From positions 1 through 32,960 of the forward strand of contig NZ_AXVL01000034.1 in assembly GCF_000482505.1 (NCBI RefSeq): a DNA stretch of 32,960 bases, given 5' to 3'. Positions 15,748 to 23,373 of this stretch are shown here, in pieces. This DNA comes from Leptotrichia trevisanii DSM 22070. GTDB lineage: Bacteria > Fusobacteriota > Fusobacteriia > Fusobacteriales > Leptotrichiaceae. A program made the position numbers and the translations under genes. Each line of letters starts with the position of its first letter. Positions within the stretch are counted from its first letter, which is position 1. The notes under the pieces are model-generated. The model saw only the letters and a program-made list of their open reading frames with translations, made no database searches and had not been told where the DNA came from.

Positions 15748-15776
15748 ATAATACCTTATGTTTTAAATTTTGTCAA
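15748..15776 (-). promoter_or_regulatory. Promoter of the LRR lipoprotein gene
   Basis: TTGACA (15771-15776) and TATTAT (15748-15753), 17-base spacer, on the minus strand. The bases after the -35 (AAATTTAAAA) resemble those of the other two island promoters. It diverges from the riboflavin promoter at 15827. Confidence 0.7.
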
Positions 15777-15826
15777 TAAAAAAAGTGATTTTTCTAAAAA
15801 AATTTCATATAATTTTTAAAAAGTGC

Positions 15827-15855
15827 TTGTAATTATAATAAAAAAGTGATATTAT
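15827..15855 (+). promoter_or_regulatory. Promoter of the riboflavin operon
   Basis: TTGTAA (15827-15832) and TATTAT (15850-15855) with a 17-base spacer, placed about 20 bases before the FMN riboswitch, as expected for a transcription start just ahead of it. Confidence 0.65.
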
Positions 15856-15875
15856 TAATTTAGAAATAAACTTAA

Positions 15876-16008
15876 AACTTCAGGGCAGGGTGAAATTCCC
15901 GACCGGTGGTAAAAGTCCACGAGTTGTTTTTCTTTTAAATGAAATGAAAACGACATGAACTGGCGTGATTCCAGTACCGATAGTTACAGTCTAGATGGTA
16001 GAAGTGAT
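15876..16008 (+). ncRNA. FMN riboswitch (RFN element)
   Basis: The conserved core of the RFN aptamer is clear: CTTCAGGGCAGGGTGAAATT, then CCCGACCGGTGGT, AGTCCACGAG, a variable arm (about 15925-15957), TGAACTGGCGTGATTCCAGT, ACCGATAGTTACAGTC and the closing GATGGTAGAAGTG that pairs with the start. It binds FMN and sits upstream of ribH. The variable P3-like arm is AT-rich. A terminator hairpin follows at 16125-16157, so control is probably by FMN-induced early termination. Confidence 0.97.
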
Positions 16009-16124
16009 ATGATTAATTTTTAATTCGAATTTGTTAAGTAATTTTGTGATATATAATCTGAATTATCTAAATAAAATTCAGAATTACAATAATTACAAAT
16101 TAAAATTACCTACCTTTATATTGT

Positions 16125-16157
16125 AAAAGCCTTGAATCCAGTATTCTTGGCTTTTTT
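16125..16157 (+). terminator. Riboswitch-controlled terminator ahead of ribH
   Basis: The arms AAAGCC and GGCTTT, with inner GAAT/ATTC pairing across a two-base T/T mismatch, enclose a CCAGT loop and are followed by a T run. It lies between the FMN aptamer and the ribH ribosome site, the standard position for the expression platform. Confidence 0.85.
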
Positions 16158-16204
16158 AGTTTTAAATGAAAATAAAAATTAAATAATGAGAGGATGATTT
16201 GAAA

Positions 16205-16669
16205 ATGAGAACTTTTGAAGGAAAATTTGATGGAAGAGATGTAAAAATAGCTATCGTAGCTGGAAGGTTTAATGAATTTATTACTTCCAAACTTGTTGGA
16301 GGAGCTTTGGATGTATTGAAAAGAAATGATGTTTCTGAGGAAAATATTGATATTGCCTGGGTGCCAGGAGCATTTGAAATACCACTAATTGCAAAAAAAT
16401 TAGCAAATACACAAAAATATGATGCAATAATTACTCTTGGAGCTGTTATAAAAGGTTCTACACCACACTTTGACTATGTTTGTGCAGAAGTTTCAAAAGG
16501 AGTTGCCCAAATTTCATTACAAAGTGAATTACCTATAATTTTTGGAGTTTTAACTACAAATAACATTGAAGAAGCTATTGAAAGAGCTGGGACAAAAGCT
16601 GGAAATAAAGGGGCAGATGCGGCATTTTCTGCAATTGAAATGATTAATTTAATAAAAGAAATTGGATAA
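16205..16669 (+). CDS. ribH: 6,7-dimethyl-8-ribityllumazine synthase
   Basis: The 154-residue protein makes lumazine from 5-amino-6-ribitylamino-uracil and dihydroxybutanone phosphate, the penultimate step of riboflavin synthesis. It has the family marks in order: VAGRFNEFI (about 19-27), VPGAFEIP (about 57-64), [14 protein letters not shown] (about 80-93, with the catalytic His) and FGVLTTN (about 113). Length is normal for the icosahedral or pentameric enzyme. I take the ATG at 16205 because the family opening is M-x-T-F/Y-E-G; a TTG two codons upstream (16199) is also possible with the GAGAGGA ribosome site. It is the first gene after the riboswitch. Confidence 0.96.
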   Translation: MRTFEGKFDGRDVKIAIVAGRFNEFITSKLVGGALDVLKRNDVSEENIDIAWVPGAFEIPLIAKKLANTQKYDAIITLGAVIKGSTPHFDYVCAEVSKGVAQISLQSELPIIFGVLTTNNIEEAIERAGTKAGNKGADAAFSAIEMINLIKEIG

Positions 16670-16681
16670 AAAAATATTTTT

Positions 16682-16762
16682 GTAAAATTTTCAAAAAATA
16701 TTAATAAAGATGAAATCATAAAATTAATTGACAGCAGTTATGAATTAATAAGGGAAAAATAA
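16682..16762 (+). pseudogene. Possible remnant of a YjbR/MmcQ-like gene tail
   Basis: Between ribH and ribD an open frame with no start reads FVKFSKNINKDEIIKLIDSS and YELIREK, then TAA. It resembles the last helix of YjbR/MmcQ-type small proteins, which commonly end with an 'L..LIdeSYelV' segment. With only about 27 codons this may be a decayed gene or a chance match. Confidence 0.25.
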
Positions 16763-16763
16763 A

Positions 16764-17879
16764 ATGAATGAAAATATTGATGAAAAATATGTGAAAATGG
16801 CAATTGAACTGGCAAAAAAAGGGGCTGGGGCAGTTAATCCCAATCCAATGGTTGGAGCTGTTGTCGTTCAAGATGGAAAAGTTATTGGAACTGGCTATCA
16901 CAAGTATTTTGGAGGGCCTCATGCCGAAGTTTACGCTTTGGACGAAGCTTCAAAAAATTCAGAAGATTTGTCAGATGCAACAATTTATGTCACATTGGAA
17001 CCTTGCTCACATTATGGAAAAACACCGCCTTGTGCAGAAAAGATTGTGAAAATGGGACTAAAAAGATGTGTTATCGGTTCATCTGATCCAAATCCAAAAG
17101 TGGCTGGAAAAGGTGTACAAATATTGAAAAATGCTGGAATTGAAGTTACTGAAAATGTTTTAAAAACCGAATGTGATGCAATAAATCAAGTGTTTTTCAA
17201 ATATATAATTACAAAATTGCCATATTTATTCTTAAAATGTGCGATTACTCTAGATGGAAAAATTGCTACAAAAACAGGCAATTCCAAATGGATTACAAAC
17301 GAAGTGGCACGTGAAAAAGTACATTTTTACCGAAACAAATTTACGGGAATAATGGTTGGCATAAATACTGTTTTAGCTGATAATCCAAGCCTTACTGCGA
17401 GAATTGAAAACGGTGTAAATCCATACAGAATAATTATTGATCCGCATTTAAAAACTGAAAAAGATTACACTGTTATTAAGGAAAATACTGATGAAAAAAC
17501 CATAATTATTACATCAGAAAAAAATAAAAATTCTGAAAAGCAGTTAGATTTTTCTGAAAATAACAAGGTTAAATTTGTATTTTTAAATGGTACAAAATTC
17601 AGCTTTAAAGAAATTCTTGAAAAAATTGGAACATTAGGAATTGACTCAATTTTGCTGGAAGGTGGACAATCACTTATTTCACAGGCTTTTGAAGAAGATG
17701 TTGTTGACGCTGGAGAAATTTTTATTGCTAATAAAATTTTGGGCGATAATGACGGAAAATCTTTTATTGCTGGATTTGATAAAAAAAATATGAATGAAGC
17801 CATCATCTTGAAAAACGTAAAATATAATGTTTATGGTGAAAATGTTGGAATGGAATTTTTACAAAAAACTTATAATTAG
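16764..17879 (+). CDS. ribD: Bifunctional pyrimidine deaminase / reductase RibD
   Basis: The 371-residue enzyme performs the second and third steps of riboflavin synthesis: deamination of the GTP-derived pyrimidine and NADPH reduction of its ribosyl side chain. The deaminase half (about 8-150) has VNPNPMVGAVVV, the zinc motif HAEV (about 53-56) and PCSHYGKTPPCAEKI with the two Cys zinc ligands (about 77-91). The reductase half (about 150-371) has LKCAITLDGKIATKTGNSKW, ITNE and DSILLEGGQSL, typical of RibD/RibG C-terminal domains. Length is normal. The ATG follows AAGGGAAAAATAAA. It is the second complete gene of the riboflavin operon. Confidence 0.96.
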   Translation: MNENIDEKYVKMAIELAKKGAGAVNPNPMVGAVVVQDGKVIGTGYHKYFGGPHAEVYALDEASKNSEDLSDATIYVTLEPCSHYGKTPPCAEKIVKMGLKRCVIGSSDPNPKVAGKGVQILKNAGIEVTENVLKTECDAINQVFFKYIITKLPYLFLKCAITLDGKIATKTGNSKWITNEVAREKVHFYRNKFTGIMVGINTVLADNPSLTARIENGVNPYRIIIDPHLKTEKDYTVIKENTDEKTIIITSEKNKNSEKQLDFSENNKVKFVFLNGTKFSFKEILEKIGTLGIDSILLEGGQSLISQAFEEDVVDAGEIFIANKILGDNDGKSFIAGFDKKNMNEAIILKNVKYNVYGENVGMEFLQKTYN

Positions 17880-17973
17880 TAGATTGGCTATAGATACAGA
17901 CTAACTTTCTGCTATCATTTTAAACTGGAAGTATTATAATTTAAAATAAAAAATTTAAAATCAGGAGAAAATT

Positions 17974-18651
17974 ATGTTTACTGGTTTAGTTGAAGAAACT
18001 GGAAAAATTATTGATATTGCGAAAAAAACTGCAAGTATCGAAATTACAATAAGGGGGAAAAAAGTTGCTGAAAAAGCACAGATTGGGGACAGTATCGCTG
18101 TAAATGGCGTGTGTCTGACTGTTACAAAGCTAAATGGAAATGACTTTACTACCGATGTAATGTTTGAAACTATTAAAAGAAGTGGCTTGAAGCGTGCTAA
18201 GGCTGGAGATATTGTCAATCTTGAAAAATCGCTTACACTTATGACTTTTCTAGGCGGACATCTTGTAATGGGAGATGTTGACTGTGAAGCTAAAATTGTG
18301 TCGATTACTGATAAGGGAATTGCGAAAGTGTACAAATTCCAGCTGGATAAAAATTATAAAAATAATATGAAATACATTGTTGAAAAAGGACGTGTAACGA
18401 TTGACGGAGCGAGCCTTACAGTAATTGATGTAGACGATAATGCTGGAATTTTCTCGGTTTCACTTATTCCACATACGATTGAAAATATTACCGTTGGAAT
18501 AAAAAAAACTGGGGATTTTGTAAATATTGAAACAGATTTGTTTGGAAAATATGTTGAAAAAATATTAAAGTTTGACAATTTTGAAAATACAGAAAATAAA
18601 GGTAAAAAATCCAATTTAACAATGGAATTTTTACAAAAACATGGATTTTAA
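17974..18651 (+). CDS. ribE: Riboflavin synthase alpha chain
   Basis: The 225-residue protein dismutates two lumazine molecules to riboflavin. It begins MFTGLVEETGKI, the signature of the family, and consists of two lumazine-binding repeats, residues about 1-97 and 98-200, each with a GDSIAVNGVCLTV-like segment (second: RVTIDGASLTVIDV). The short C-terminal tail (about 200-225) is charged and helical, as in other members that trimerise. It is preceded by AGGAGAAA and lies 94 bases after ribD; that gap has no ORF. Confidence 0.96.
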   Translation: MFTGLVEETGKIIDIAKKTASIEITIRGKKVAEKAQIGDSIAVNGVCLTVTKLNGNDFTTDVMFETIKRSGLKRAKAGDIVNLEKSLTLMTFLGGHLVMGDVDCEAKIVSITDKGIAKVYKFQLDKNYKNNMKYIVEKGRVTIDGASLTVIDVDDNAGIFSVSLIPHTIENITVGIKKTGDFVNIETDLFGKYVEKILKFDNFENTENKGKKSNLTMEFLQKHGF

Positions 18652-18688
18652 TTAAAAATATAAAACAAGAAGAAAGAAGTGATTTTAA

Positions 18689-19909
18689 ATGTCGGAAAAC
18701 AAGATAAAGTTTGATAGTGTTGGAGCCGCCATTGAAGACTTGAAAAAAGGTATTCCTGTGGTAGTTGTCGATGATGAGGACAGGGAAAATGAAGGAGATT
18801 TAATAATTCCTGCTGATATCGTAACTTACGAAACTTTAAATTTTATAATTAATGAAGCACGTGGTCTTATGTGTGTGCCAATGTCTAGAAAGAGAGCCGA
18901 AGAGCTTGAATTAAATCTAATGGTTCAGCACAATACTGACTATTTTGGAACAGCCTTTACTATTTCAGTTGACTCGCTGGAAGGTACAACTACAGGAATT
19001 TCTACAGGGGACAGATTAAAAACAATAAAAGATTTGGCAGATTCTACAAAAACTGCAAAAGACTTTAGAAAACCAGGGCATATATTTCCATTAATTGCTC
19101 GTGAAGGTGGTGTTCTAGAACGAAAGGGACATACTGAAGCAGCTGTTGATTTATCTAAGCTTGCAGGATTTTCTGAGGTAGGTGTAATTATGGAAATTTT
19201 GAGAGAAGATGGAGAAATGGCTCGTCGAAATGACTTATTTGAATTTTGCCAAAAACATAATCTAAAATTAATTACAATTGATGATTTAATTGTTTATATA
19301 AAAAAAAACGAAAAATTAGTTAAAAATGAAGCAGTTGTTGATATTCCAACACAATTCGGAAAATTTACTTTCACAGGTTATAGTGATAAAATTGAACATA
19401 AAGAATATATTGCAGTTATGAAAGGCGAAATAAAAAATAAAGAAAATATTACAGTCAGACTTCACTCCGAATGCCTAACAGGCGATGTTTTTGGCTCAAA
19501 ACGGTGTGATTGTCAAGAACAGCTTCATAGAGCCCTGAACGAACTGGAAGAAAGTGGAGAAGGGCTTATAATTTATCTACGTCAGGAAGGGCGTGGAATT
19601 GGTATTTTGAACAAATTAAAGGCATATAAATTACAAGATGAAGGTTACGATACTGTGGAAGCTAATCATAAATTGGGATTTTCTGATGATTTGAGGGATT
19701 ACGCTGTGGCAGCACAAATTATAAAGGATTTGGGAATAAAATCTATTATTTTAAAAACTAATAATCCAAAGAAAATCGAAGGACTTGAAAAATATGGAAT
19801 TAAAGTTGCTGGACGTACAGAAATTGAAATTACTGCCAATGATGTGGATAAAGATTATTTGAAAGTGAAGAAGGAGAAAATGGGACATTTATTGAAACAG
19901 GAACTTTAA
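18689..19909 (+). CDS. ribBA: DHBP synthase / GTP cyclohydrolase II fusion
   Basis: The 406-residue bifunctional enzyme supplies both precursors of the pathway. Residues about 1-205 are dihydroxybutanone-phosphate synthase (VVVVDDEDRENEGDLIIPAD, GLMCVPMS, HNTDYFGTAFTISVD, RKGHTEAAVDL). Residues about 210-406 are GTP cyclohydrolase II with HSECLTGDVFGSKRCDCQEQ holding three zinc Cys ligands, and YLRQEGRGIG. All key residues appear present, so both activities should work. The ribosome site AGAAAGAAGTGA precedes the ATG. It is the last gene of the operon; the order ribH-ribD-ribE-ribBA differs from the ribDEAH order of Bacillus. No strong terminator follows. Confidence 0.96.
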   Translation: MSENKIKFDSVGAAIEDLKKGIPVVVVDDEDRENEGDLIIPADIVTYETLNFIINEARGLMCVPMSRKRAEELELNLMVQHNTDYFGTAFTISVDSLEGTTTGISTGDRLKTIKDLADSTKTAKDFRKPGHIFPLIAREGGVLERKGHTEAAVDLSKLAGFSEVGVIMEILREDGEMARRNDLFEFCQKHNLKLITIDDLIVYIKKNEKLVKNEAVVDIPTQFGKFTFTGYSDKIEHKEYIAVMKGEIKNKENITVRLHSECLTGDVFGSKRCDCQEQLHRALNELEESGEGLIIYLRQEGRGIGILNKLKAYKLQDEGYDTVEANHKLGFSDDLRDYAVAAQIIKDLGIKSIILKTNNPKKIEGLEKYGIKVAGRTEIEITANDVDKDYLKVKKEKMGHLLKQEL

Positions 19910-20023
19910 TTTCAAGTATTTTTAAATAAAGAGACACAAATTTATACGTAAAAAAACTAATACTTTTAATCAATTTTTTTTAATCTATTGCATTTCTTTA
20001 TTTTTAAATGCTACTACTGGTAG

Positions 20024-20212
20024 AATTTTAGGACTTTACATGTTATCCGTTCAATTGCAAGTGCCTTGTCAATCAGAATTGGCGGACACGTACAGTTTAT
20101 TTGTCCCCTTATTTTCCCAACGGCAGAAGTCGCAGCAAAATCTCATAAAAAAGAAAATTTGACTGAAAAGGAGAATGAAGACTTAAAAAGTTTAAGTGAG
20201 GGTGTCTCATAA
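20024..20212 (+). pseudogene. C-terminal gene fragment truncated by a MITE
   Basis: An open frame of about 62 codons without a start reads VIRSIASALSIRIGGHVQF, then ICPLIFPTAEVAAKSHKKE and a charged tail. Base composition is less AT-rich than around it and the peptide looks like real protein (a hydrophobic segment then a charged end, perhaps from a membrane protein). Its stop codon TAA lies inside the left inverted repeat of the MITE, so the end has been replaced. I do not recognise the family. Confidence 0.4.
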
Positions 20213-20349
20213 GTCAAAAATAATTTTATTAACATAAATGTTATATATTTTTAAAAATCAACAGATATTATTTTTATTGATTTTATAAATATAGTAAAAT
20301 ATATAAAATTTATGATTTAGTAATTTTATTTACTTTATGAGACAGCCCC
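20198..20349. mobile_element. MITE-like element with TGTCTCATAA inverted repeats
   Basis: The left end (ending GGGTGTCTCATAA at 20212) and the right end (TTATGAGACAGCCCC, 20335-20349) are inverted copies: over 15 bases they differ at two positions. The inside (about 120 bases) is almost pure A/T and has no gene. Ends of the form GGGGCTGTCTCATAA are common in IS5/IS1182-type insertion sequences, so this is probably a non-autonomous derivative moved by such a transposase elsewhere. I cannot see a certain target-site duplication. Confidence 0.6.
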
Positions 20350-20386
20350 AACTTTTTTGCACAAAATATATTTATAAATCCAAACA

Positions 20387-20422
20387 AAAACCTGTCTTAG
20401 TAAAATAATTTAAAACAGGTTT
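20387..20422 (-). terminator. Terminator of the secreted-protein gene
   Basis: The arms AAACCTGT and ACAGGTTT enclose an A/T-rich loop; on the minus strand the hairpin is followed by TTTTTGTTTG. It lies about 45 bases after the stop of the gene at 20468. Confidence 0.7.
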
Positions 20423-20467
20423 CTAACTTTTTATTCTTTTTCTTTTTAAATAATTAAAATTAATTTA

Positions 20468-20896
20468 TTAATCTTCTATAATTTTATGAGTTTCAAAAAT
20501 TCTATTCATTTCCTTTTTAAATGTTGGAGAACCTACCAAGTCAAAGTCTTTTTGTGAAGGCTTTTTACATACTGCTGCATAGTAAAATTCGTGAATTTTA
20601 TCTGTTCCGCCATTAATATCCCTAAGTCCAGTTTCACCCATCATTTTGTTAAAATCTTTTATCCCCTGCTGAACTTCAGCAAGAGTATGAGTCATCTTTT
20701 TGCCATCTTTTATATAACTTTCCTCCATAATCATAGAACCAATAACAGGACACGCTGCAACATCCTGTCCCTCCTTATTATAAAACTTAATCCACTCATC
20801 CTCACTCATAAACAGCACACCTCTACTATCTTTAGATGGTTCAGCAATTCCCAACATTGTAAACGCTAATAAACCTAGCATAATAAATTTTTTCAT
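20468..20896 (-). CDS. Small secreted protein of unknown function
   Basis: The 142-residue product has a classic signal peptide (MKKFIMLGLLAFTMLGIAEP, likely cut after residue 18) and no lipobox. The mature part is about 120 residues, mostly helical by pattern, with two Cys (in AACPVIGS and AAVCKKPS) that could form a disulfide, plus EDEWIKFYNKEG and LAEVQQGIKDFNKMMGETGL. I do not recognise a family. It has its own promoter (TGTGGTATAAT near 20960, with TTGAAT 16 bases upstream) and terminator and is therefore a single-gene unit. The AAAGGAGCGGAT ribosome site supports the ATG at 20896. Confidence 0.8.
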   Translation of the reverse strand: MKKFIMLGLLAFTMLGIAEPSKDSRGVLFMSEDEWIKFYNKEGQDVAACPVIGSMIMEESYIKDGKKMTHTLAEVQQGIKDFNKMMGETGLRDINGGTDKIHEFYYAAVCKKPSQKDFDLVGSPTFKKEMNRIFETHKIIED

Positions 20897-21011
20897 CCTA
20901 ATCCGCTCCTTTTTATTAATTTTAAATATATTTAAACTGTATTTCTAAGATAATTATACCACACGTTATACAAAATTCAAAATATTTAAACCTATATTTT
21001 TTAATAATTTT

Positions 21012-22331
21012 TTACTTCCAGTAGGAATTTACTATTTTTAAAATAGGATCGTCTTTATCTTCATTATAAACTATGTAATCAATAAATATCTGCTCTACTT
21101 CTTGATTGTTTTTCATTTGAAATAAAATATTATAAATTGTTAATTTTAAGTCTTTATCAATTTTATGATTTAATGAATTTTTGGCATATTTTATAACAAT
21201 TTTCTGGAATTTTTCCAGACTTTCTGTATACATCAAAATATAAATAATTTTTTTCATCATTTCCTGACTATTTTCATCAAAAGTATTCACATATTTTTTT
21301 ATTAATTCATCTGTTATTTTAAATTCAAAATTAATTGAAGCATTTACAATATTTGCATATCTTTCAAGAGATGGATAATTTTCTACAGAATCTAAATATT
21401 TATTTTCCCATTTACGTTTATTCACTCTTCCATCTTCCAATTTTATTTCATTTAATTTTTCTATCTTCATTTCATTTTTTTTAAACGGCAAATATTTTTT
21501 AGGAACATTTTTAGAGGTTGCTTTTTCGTAAAGTGAAAAGAAATACAATTTATCTACCCACTTACCTTTTTCAGATTCCATAAAATAACCAGCTTTTTTT
21601 ATTAATATACATTTTAAAGATTTTCCAAGTAAAGCGGCAGCACAGGCTTTATGATGTCCATCAATTATAAAATTTATAAATTCTCCACAATTATACACAA
21701 TAGCTCTAGGTTCGTTATCGCTCATTTTTTTAAATTTTTCAATATAATAATCGACTCTTTCAGAATTATAAGCATCCGTTGTCTGTGTTGGATATAAATA
21801 TACTGGCTGTCTTCCAATATAAGTAAAATCATCATCCCTCAGACATTTCATAGCTGTTGCTGGATTTAAAACCAAATCATTAGGAACATTCCAGAAAAAA
21901 TTTCTATTCCCATCAGTCGGATAACATTTCACATCGGCAATCATATAAAATCCATTATTTAAAAGTTTTAACAAAGGAGTTATTGTTTCTATAGAATCTT
22001 CCAATGAAATAAAATCCGAGTTTATTTTTTCCTGTATTTCTAAAATTTCTTTACAGTTTGCATTTTCTATTCCATATCCTGTTGCAAGCAAACATTCTAT
22101 TGTAGAAATATAATAGTCTGTATTTATTTGAATTAATGGAATATCATTTAATCTTATTTGAGCAAGATAACTATTTTTTAGATTCTCAACTTCTTTGTAA
22201 ACTTCTTTAAGTTTCCCCGCACCATTTATATAAACTACTTTTGAATTTTTTATATTAATTACCTCAGATGTGTCAACTGCCATATCTACCAGTTCAACTG
22301 ACAATTTTTCCTTATTTTTTCCCAAAAACAT
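21012..22331 (-). CDS. Uncharacterised protein with ParB/Srx-like motif
   Basis: The 439-residue protein has no signal or membrane helix. Residues about 55-250 contain a ParB-like pattern: a strand with YLAQIRLNDIPLIQINTDYY near 54-73, and INFIIDGHHKACAAALLGKS near 220-239, matching the 'xxDGHHRxxAAxxxG' motif of ParB/Srx-fold proteins, where it forms the nucleotide or phosphate site. The remaining C-terminal half (about 290-439) is helical and charged and looks like a repeat-type or TPR-like helical domain. ParB-fold enzymes outside chromosome segregation include nucleases, kinases and CTP hydrolases; which applies here is not visible. It is divergent from the secreted protein gene at 22465. 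Confidence 0.55.
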   Translation of the reverse strand: MFLGKNKEKLSVELVDMAVDTSEVINIKNSKVVYINGAGKLKEVYKEVENLKNSYLAQIRLNDIPLIQINTDYYISTIECLLATGYGIENANCKEILEIQEKINSDFISLEDSIETITPLLKLLNNGFYMIADVKCYPTDGNRNFFWNVPNDLVLNPATAMKCLRDDDFTYIGRQPVYLYPTQTTDAYNSERVDYYIEKFKKMSDNEPRAIVYNCGEFINFIIDGHHKACAAALLGKSLKCILIKKAGYFMESEKGKWVDKLYFFSLYEKATSKNVPKKYLPFKKNEMKIEKLNEIKLEDGRVNKRKWENKYLDSVENYPSLERYANIVNASINFEFKITDELIKKYVNTFDENSQEMMKKIIYILMYTESLEKFQKIVIKYAKNSLNHKIDKDLKLTIYNILFQMKNNQEVEQIFIDYIVYNEDKDDPILKIVNSYWK

Positions 22332-22401
22332 AATTTATCACCTTTTTTAAATATTTATAGATTTATTATACCTCAAAATAATTTAAAATCCAAAATCTAT
22401 C

Positions 22402-22430
22402 TTTACATTCTTTTTAAATAAAGTTATAAT
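22402..22430 (+). promoter_or_regulatory. Promoter of the secreted protein gene at 22465
   Basis: TTTACA (22402-22407) and a perfect TATAAT (22425-22430), 17-base spacer, 34 bases before the chosen ATG. A divergent TATAAT for the ParB-like gene lies near 22367. Confidence 0.65.
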
Positions 22431-22464
22431 AATAAAATAATACTAAATTATGGAGGATTTCAAA

Positions 22465-23247
22465 ATGAGAAAAAAGATTTTTTTAATTTTACAATTTTTG
22501 TTATTTTCAGTTATTTTAAGTGCTGATAATGCTCAAACTTATAATAATTTTGAAAAATTTAATGTGAGAATGTCAACTGCAACTTTACCTTTTACAACTG
22601 TTGTTAATGCTTCTAAAGATAAACCGGCATATTTTGCACAGTTAAATGCTGGAAGCTATTTAGCTTTCATTCCAACACGGCTTGCTATTATCAATTATTA
22701 TGAATTTTTTTCCGATGTATTAAAAAAGGATTTTAAAGTTTACGAAACAAATAAAAAAGGGAAAATAAAATATTCAAGCGATGTGATTCGTTATGATGAA
22801 AATGATTTCTATTCCAATTATAAAAAAAATGTAAAAATTGATAGAGCCGAGATAAAAAACAACTTAAACATAGTAGAAGCTGACACAAAACTAATGAGTC
22901 CAAATACTTATAAAATAACAAATTATGCAACAGATAGAGGATTTTTAGTAGTTATTCCAATGAATATGGCATTTTATGTAAAACAAATAAATGATAACAA
23001 ATTCATCTGGTCACTTACTAACGATTTTAAAAAGATAGAATATACTTTTACTCTTGAAAACAATAAATTAATAGTAAGAAATAATAAAAATCAGATTACT
23101 TTTACAATTTACAAAAAGGATAATTCATTATTTTTAGAAGAACCTAAAAATATATGGGAGTACAGAGTTAATACAGATTTATCCCAATTTGAGTATTATA
23201 AAAATTCAAAACTTACTAGTACAGAAAAATATCAAATTACCAATTAA
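22465..23247 (+). CDS. Secreted protein of unknown function
   Basis: The 260-residue protein begins MRKKIFLILQFLLFSVILSA, a signal peptide with likely cleavage after SADNA. I choose the ATG at 22465 because GGAGG (22452-22456) lies eight bases upstream; the in-frame ATG at 22450 overlaps that site. The mature part is beta-rich with many Tyr, Asn and Lys residues (YKITNYATDRGFLVVIPMNM, NKFIWSLTNDFKKIEYTF), typical of an exported or outer-membrane-associated protein. I cannot assign a family. It is a single gene with its own promoter. Confidence 0.75.
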   Translation: MRKKIFLILQFLLFSVILSADNAQTYNNFEKFNVRMSTATLPFTTVVNASKDKPAYFAQLNAGSYLAFIPTRLAIINYYEFFSDVLKKDFKVYETNKKGKIKYSSDVIRYDENDFYSNYKKNVKIDRAEIKNNLNIVEADTKLMSPNTYKITNYATDRGFLVVIPMNMAFYVKQINDNKFIWSLTNDFKKIEYTFTLENNKLIVRNNKNQITFTIYKKDNSLFLEEPKNIWEYRVNTDLSQFEYYKNSKLTSTEKYQITN

Positions 23248-23299
23248 TTTTTTTGTGTGAAAAATATTTTATATTTGTACAAAGACACGCAAAAAACTA

Positions 23300-23328
23300 T
23301 TGCTAAAAATTCAAAAAAAATATACAAT
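23300..23328 (+). promoter_or_regulatory. Promoter of proS
   Basis: TTGCTA (23300-23305) and TACAAT (23323-23328) with 17 bases between, 45 bases upstream of the proS ATG. There is no room for a T-box leader. Confidence 0.5.
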
Positions 23329-23373
23329 ATAAGCATTACAATACAATAAAAATTAAATATAGAAGGAGAAAAT

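Larger units (their letters stand above)
19910..20467. other. Intergenic region with gene debris and a MITE-like element
   Basis: About 560 bases between ribBA and the secreted-protein gene. It contains AT-rich sequence (19910-20023), a start-less gene fragment (20024-20212), a MITE-like element (20198-20349) and a terminator hairpin (about 20387-20422). No other gene is seen. Confidence 0.6.

Noticed and set aside
23248-23373. T-box leader upstream of proS
   Set aside because: Only 126 bases separate the previous gene and proS, the predicted promoter is 45 bases from the ATG, and no T-box core sequence is visible.
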